A DNA stretch of 64,000 bases from the NCBI GenBank assembly GCA_003116995.1, contig BDSL01000003.1, positions 2,356,001 to 2,420,000 on the forward strand, read 5' to 3'. Origin of the DNA: Yamagishiella unicocca. Taxonomy: Eukaryota > Chlorophyta > Chlorophyceae > Chlamydomonadales > Volvocaceae. The position numbers and the translations under genes were made by a program. Under the pieces are notes generated by a model, which saw only the letters and a list, made by a program, of their open reading frames with translations, was not told the origin of the DNA and searched no databases. Shown piece after piece: positions 58,901 through 64,000 of this stretch; within the stretch, counting starts at the first letter, position 1; every line of letters begins with the position of its first letter.

Positions 58901-61900
58901 CCCAACCCTCAACCCACCCCCATCTCGCCCAAACCCCTGCATGCAAACCCCAAACGCGTGTCCCAAACTTCTTCTCCAGCTAGTCCTTCTTCCTCTCCTC
59001 CTTCCCCCATCTCGCGCAAAACCGTTTCCCCTCCACCCTCCCCCCAAACCTGAAAGGGCAGGTAGATCGACGCCTTGTCCGGCCGAAGCGTCTCGAAGGT
59101 CTCCTTGGCGGCGGTAGCCAGCTCCTGAACCACCCCGCCGTCCCTCGCGTGGCCCTCCGCCAGCACGGCCTTGCCGAAATCAACCCTGCGCCACCAGTGG
59201 TTGGTTGGTTGGTTCCGCCCCGGCCATGAGACCGATTTCCCGCCGCCCCCGAGGTTTCGGAGCAGCAGCAGCGCCGCGCGCGCGTGCCACGGCGTCCAAC
59301 GCGCCCCCGCCCCGCTGTGCCATGCCGCCCGCCCTTCCAGCTGCCACCGCCGTTCCGGGGATATACCGCCCGCCAGCCCGCCCGCCGGCCCGCCCGCCAG
59401 CAGTACACCGTACGACGGTACGATGTACGACACGTACCCGTACGCGATCTCGCCGATCATGGACAGACTCAGCTCGCCCAGGGCCTGGTGGACGTCCACC
59501 GGCTCGCCCGAGTGGGCGTAGCGCTCCAGGAGGGGCATGAAGCGCGCCAGGCAGCGGGTCATGGCGGGCATGTGCGCCGCGAGGCTGGCAGCCAGGAGGG
59601 TTCGAGGAAGACAGCCAGGAGGGGGGGAGGGGATAAGGACCGCTTACACAACATAGAGGTATTATGCCAGCCAGAAACGGGGAGGGTAGCGGTGGGTGGG
59701 GGCGCCAAGTTTTACCTATCATCCCACACATATTTCAAGGCGGCACCATTAACGTGCAAACAATCCTCATTCACGTTCGACAGGGCAGCACCATTTTGCG
59801 GTAGCTTACGTTCTCCTCGGCCGCGAAAAGGTGGCATGGGCATTTACGGTGTGGCCTGTGCCGCCCCAGAAAACAAATGTTGGCTATGCCTCGGCCACTC
59901 CGTGCCATTGGTTCCTTCGCCCCGCAACCCCATCTTTCCATTCTGCCTCCGAAACCCGGACAGCCCGTTCACCCCTCCAGCTCCCGAGCCACGTGCGCGC
60001 ATCTTGCCGCTCACTGCGAGCTCGCCGCACCTGGCTGGATGTGTGATGGAGGCCTCGAACACGCGGTGACTGCGGCGCCAGGCTTCGCCCCTACCACGAT
60101 GGCGCGAAGGGAGACAGCGGGGGCGGAGGCGGAGGCAGATGGCGGCGGGGAGGGGGGCGGAGGCGCGTGCTCATCACGGCAGTGATGGCCGAGGCGATGC
60201 TTCATATTTGCGCAGCATCCCCCCAAAACGGCGGCAGCGAGTCCACTCGGGGAGCGGCCGCGAAGCGGCTTGCTGCTGGTGGTGATGAGTACGACCACAG
60301 CCACAGCACACAGCACGACAGATGGACGAGTAGGTGCCGCGCAGTGCAGTGCAGTGCAGTGCCGTGCAGTGCAGGCGAGATGGTTCGGCCCGGGCACCAG
60401 ATGCCTCCCGTCAGCTGTATGAGCCAGCAGTAAGCATCACAGCCTGTAGGCGAGCGGCCGGCTGCTGTGTCGAGTCGTGGGTTACCGTAATTGGGTGTCA
60501 ATCAGCGAAACAGCTCCTCAGCTCGTGCGTCAGGCGCCAGCCCGAGTCCCCCAGTCGATGTGTCCGCAGTTCGTCCGTCAAGCTCTCCGCTGCCCCAGTC
60601 CCAACCCCAGCCCGGCCCCCACCGCGCAACTCACTCCGCCAGGAAGATACCCGCCCGGTCCACCTCGCGGTTCTCCCCCGTGATCACGTGCATGTACGAC
60701 GCGAACTCAGGCGACCTGGAAAGCAGATTGCAGGCCAGCTTCCTGTAGGGCCCGGAGGGCCGGGGGCGGGTGGTTGGGAAAAGTCCGTGAACAAGGAAGT
60801 CGAGTAGGCGGGGGGAGGTGGTGGTGGTGGTGATGAGCATGGCATCGGCCAGCGGTAATCCGGTTATGGGGGGACAGGGGCGGCAGGTTGCTGGCACCTT
60901 CCCGGGCTGAGGGTGAGGATCTGGGGCGGTGATGGGTTCGTCGGGGGCCCGGGAGGGGGAGAGGAGGCGGGCCAATGCAGAAGCACAGACGGCAGGGCAC
61001 TGCGCGGCGCGGCGCTTGCTTTCGCGGCGCTCCCGCAGCCCCCGGCCATGGGAGAAGTCGACATCGCCACCGGCAAGCAAGCAGGCAGGGTGCCTGCATG
61101 TCGTACGCGCCCCGGCAGAAGCAGCTAGGGCCCGCTGCTGCAGGCGAGCCGGCTGCAGTGCCGTGCCGTGCCGTGACGCCGACCACCCGGGTGACCACCC
61201 GGGCCGGCGCCCCCTCCCTCACCCAGTCCGGTCCGTCAGGAGCGGAATTCCGAGCCGCCCCTTGCCTCTGGCGGCCCGCCGGGCAGCCCCATACCCCCTC
61301 CAGTCGCTCCAGGGGGGAATGCGAGGAAATCTCGCTCCAGGGGGGACAGGGGCAGCTGCAGAGACTCACCGCACCAGGTCGGGGTCGCTGACCAGCACCC
61401 AAGGACGAGTGCCGAACCAGAACTGTCGTACGAGGACCAGGGGTTGGGGTTGGGGTAGGTGGTTGGGTGGTGGTTGGGTGGGTGGGCAGGCGCAGGGGGC
61501 ACGAGGGGAGGCGTGGCGGGTGTGGGAGGATGCAGGGGTGTGTGGAGGGGAGGATGCAGGGGGGCGGGTGGGGGAGGATGCAGGGGGCCGGGCGGGGCGT
61601 GCTGCGGCGTCTTCGCGGCGTCAGCAGCAGCAGCAGCCGGCTGCCGTCTGTCGCAGCAGTGGCGCCCGCAGGCAGATGCCTCGCAGGGGAGCCCCGCCGA
61701 GGGCCACGACAAGCCGACGGCCTGGGTGGCCACTGCGCCTCGTACCCCCGCGCAGCTCCCCTGGAGCATTCTCCCACACCCCGCCGGCTTCACCGCTTGG
61801 CTAGCTGTCCCGGCAATCCCCCCACGAGTGCCCCTGCCCCTCCCCGTGCCCGCTCCCGTGCCCGTGTCCGCGCCCGTGATCCGGGTCCTCCCCTCTCGGT

Positions 61901-62012
61901 GTCCTTGCCTTGCAGATCGGGCCGTACTTCCGGGCCGCGTGCAGGAAGAAGTTCGTTATGTCCATAGAGCTCATTTGCGGCAGGTTTCCCAGCAACGGGA
62001 GGCCGAAGGGAC
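55161..62012 (-). CDS. Cytochrome P450 monooxygenase (N-terminal exon not found)
   Basis: Eleven exons by phase-consistent splicing: 62012-61909, 61422-61370, 60742-60635, 60090-60031, 59584-59438, 59185-59050, 58546-58283, 57617-57450, 56987-56872, 56466-56277 and 55310-55161, giving about 498 residues. Visible P450 parts in order: PFGLPLLGNLPQM (N-terminal hinge), FWFGTRPWVLVSDPDLV, GEAWRRSHRVF (C helix, W and R for the heme propionate), FILGGFETTS (I helix, ~300), KEALRLYP (K helix ExxR, ~357), FKPERF (~413), heme loop PFGMGARMCVG (Cys ligand ~440) and a C-terminal FxLRL-type strand. The I helix resembles CYP3/CYP711-clan enzymes; the substrate cannot be told. Introns 61908-61423 and 56871-56467 need GC donors. 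The first exon (membrane anchor) should end in phase 1 upstream of 62012; one candidate donor is at 62373. Confidence 0.9.
55350..55630. repeat. 45-bp minisatellite (about 6 copies) in the last P450 intron
   Basis: The unit contains ggcatcaggcgtcaggccgg and caggtatcaggcgggcagcc. Its length is a multiple of three and on the minus strand it reads ARLIPAGLTPDARLA without stops. Confidence 0.9.
55894..55922. repeat. Hexanucleotide repeat (gacccc), about 5 copies
   Basis: It lies within the last P450 intron, near C-rich tracts and a ccctaaaaacc-containing 26-bp duplication at 56056-56110. Confidence 0.8.
57361..57392. repeat. CA microsatellite
   Basis: This (CA)n-rich tract is in the P450 intron between the I-helix and K-helix exons. 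A (GT)n tract lies in the adjacent intron at 57858-57890. Confidence 0.8.
60337..60374. repeat. gcagt pentanucleotide repeat
   Basis: About six to seven copies of cagtg, in the P450 intron between exons 60742-60635 and 60090-60031. Confidence 0.75.
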
Positions 62013-63380
62013 CTGCACCGCGGCCGCAAGGACGGAGGGCGGGCGGGGGGGAGGTAAGGTGTAGAGGTGTCGCGACAGGGGCAGGGTCGCGACGATGGCA
62101 GCACCGCAGCAGCAGACCATTGGTTTGATATAGGGGACCGGCACCGCTTCTGAATACGGTGCTTTTGGGCGAGTTTGGGAAACGCCCTATCATGGGACTC
62201 GAAGAGGCTCGGAGACGCCCAGCCCTAGACAATAAAAGCGCACCGGAAAAGTGCCTGAACTGCCATCGACGCAGCGGATACCAGGCGATCCAGGTGACCT
62301 GCATTTGCGAAGGAGGTTTCGGTGACGTCAGGAACCAGGCAGATCGAACGCACGGCAAATTGAGCCGCAGCTGATCCTCACCACTATCATGAAAGCAATA
62401 CAAACCGCTCCATGAAATGTTTGGCTGAATGCGACTGCGGGACCCAGGATTGTCATCATAGGATGGGTTGGTTCGCAAACCGCTGTATGCAAAGGCCCAA
62501 AGGAATATGTGACGACTACAATGCACGTAAGCCTCGTGGGAAGCCTCGTGGCTGCCAAGTATGTGTGCGCTTTCCAACTTGGTACGATGTGGCGCACTTC
62601 CAACCGTCTGGTATGACGGATCTTCTAGTACCGCTGGCTACGGCTTTTAGCATAATATTCATAATTATTCTCACTCATTAACCGCGTTATTTATGGAGTC
62701 GGACGCTGCCATGCAGATGTTACGACATTCTAACGGTACCCGCTGCCGCGTTCCGGCTTGACATCCTTATTGCGAACTGCCTACCTATGCGTGAGTGCGT
62801 CCCTTCATCGTCACTGAATTATTAAGTGCCTCAATATGGCTCCATTAATACCAATTTTGGCATTACCTGAGCAGCCGGACCATGAATCGAGGATAGTTTT
62901 CATCCTAATTGCAGGTGGGAGATGACATTACTGTGTGCACACCGTGCATTAGGATAGCTTTAACACCTGCTATAACATATATAGCGCAGGCGCAAAACGG
63001 TTAGGGGCAGGTGTGCGGCCGCATTTGCCTGACTTGCGCGCCATGGGAAGTGGATCGCTTCCTTACCGCACCTCAGGACCCTCCAGACATGCCTCCGGTC
63101 CCGCGCTGGCCCCATGATAGGGCCCCCCCACACAAACAAGCTCACAGGCCTCCAGGGGAGCGCCGCGGAAATTCGCGTTACCCGCCAGCGGAACCCAATC
63201 GACGGCCAGGCGCCAGATGCGCGCCAGAATACCTCCTTGTGGCGGTTTTTGTTGTAAGGAAACCCGCGGGTCGTCATTGAAAAAGGAAACCGGTTAGGAC
63301 CCGTGGTTCGGCACTGAAGTGAAACCGGTTAGGGAACGTTTGGTATGCTCTTTTTGAATTCCATGCTGGAGGTTTTGGTT
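62013..63380. other. Upstream of the P450 exons, no gene called
   Basis: The P450 promoter and first exon are expected here on the minus strand. An open frame ending ...GLYCFHDS with a G|GTGAGG donor at 62373 has the right phase, but it lacks a hydrophobic anchor and a PPGP motif, so I do not accept it. From 62640 to 63000 the DNA is unusually AT-rich for this window. The phrase aaaccggttagg occurs twice at 63288-63331. Confidence 0.35.
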
Positions 63381-63388
63381 TAGGTGCA

Positions 63389-63565
63389 GGCACGCGGAGC
63401 TCGCGTGTCGATCGCCGGCTGCTATGTCTTGACCAACGTAAACAAGGCCCCCGAGCGGTCTAGTGAAGTGTTTCAAGATCCCGTTTTTGGTTGCACGGTG
63501 GAAAACCTGGTGTGGTGGCTGGACATGCGAGAGCGAGACCTGGCGAGACTTCGGCCACGGGAAGG
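63389..63565 (+). CDS. Possible internal exon of an unidentified gene
   Basis: A stretch flanked by an acceptor (ggtgcag ending at 63388) and a donor (gaag then gtgagcc at 63566) reads without stops. It contains VSIAGCYVLTNVNKAPERSS, FQDPVFGCTVENLVWWLDM and RERDLARLRP, a composition more like a real globular protein than the surrounding frames. I do not recognise the family, and no neighbouring exons were identified before the window ends. It could also be retroelement-derived. Confidence 0.25.
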
Positions 63566-64000
63566 TGAGCCACGCGCGGAGCACCCCTCCAGGAGGCAGG
63601 GGGGCCACGGGGAGCCACGCCTCGTGCCAGCCAGCCGGGGCAGCAGGAGGGCGGTGACAGCGTCCCCTGAGGGGGCCGTCCAAGTGCTGGCAGGCTGGCG
63701 ATGCACCGCGCGTGCCGCCACCCACCAGCCAGTCCACACGCACATCCAGGAGCAGGCTCGGGCATGACGGCCCCAGTCCGCGAAGGCCGGCAGGCTGGAA
63801 GCCGACAGCGCCTGGGAGACAGCGACCAGGGAGCGCCGATGAGCCCCGTGGAGGACGCTAGCTGGCTCGGACAGGAAACACCGCCCAGCAAGGGCGGCCA
63901 GGATATCGCCTGGTGTCTGCAAACTATGACAGGCGAGCAGGCCGGGATGGGGAATTGGGGATGCTCCAGCCCAGGCCGCCGTGTGGTGGCACCCGGGGCC
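63566..64000. other. Right end of window, no feature recognised
   Basis: GC-rich sequence with overlapping open frames on both strands and no motif that I can assign. If the exon at 63389-63565 is real, this is the start of its downstream intron. Confidence 0.3.

Noticed and set aside
62374..62577. Open frame ending HDS as the first P450 exon
   Set aside because: The donor phase fits (G|GTGAGG at 62373), but the sequence has no membrane anchor and no PPGP motif. Left as an unproven candidate.

Overview
Nuclear DNA of a green alga, most likely a volvocine chlorophyte (Chlamydomonas/Gonium/Volvox group). The evidence is the GC-rich sequence, compact genes cut by many GTGAG/GTGCG...CAG introns, a (SP)n/PPSP-type hydroxyproline-rich cell-wall glycoprotein, an OPR-like organelle protein, a GIP1-type Q-rich protein, and many short GC-rich minisatellites.

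Layout. (1) 1-1150: left flank with a 5'-truncated dispersed element. (2) 1151 to about 28530: a tandem array of a 2330-bp unit, eleven complete units and a truncated twelfth. Every unit carries one complete U2 spliceosomal snRNA gene (191 nt) on the + strand. The longest ORFs in the unit (up to 235 codons) resemble nothing I know and simply recur with the repeat, so the array is best read as an RNA-gene cluster. The last ~305 bp of each unit is a 5'-truncated copy of the same dispersed element that borders the array on both sides. Both array edges lie inside the window. (3) 28531-31350: element copy, LINE-like remnant, and sequence without a recognisable gene. (4) 31.4-35.2 kb, - strand: a frame-scrambled PPSP rod (probable pseudogene) and a cysteine-rich/proline-rich extracellular-matrix gene with two apparent frameshifts. 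(5) 35.2-41.3 kb: gene-poor, with a ~250-bp direct repeat and retroelement remnants. (6) 41345-46053, - strand: four-exon GIP1/UBAP2-like gene (1004 aa). (7) 46782-53388, + strand: six-exon OPR-like, probably organelle-targeted protein (716 aa), divergent from the previous gene. (8) 53.4-55.2 kb: intergenic. (9) 55161-62012, - strand: cytochrome P450 of at least eleven exons (first exon not found), with two introns that need GC-AG splice sites and a last intron that is open in frame. (10) 62-64 kb: mostly unassigned.

The most notable item is the U2 snRNA array: twelve near-identical genes with an intact catalytic core, divergence concentrated in the edge copies, mosaic variants that indicate unequal exchange or conversion, and a unit boundary exactly at the 3' end of a retroelement-like fragment. 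Exon-intron models were built by hand from splice signals and continuity of reading phase; no database search was possible.
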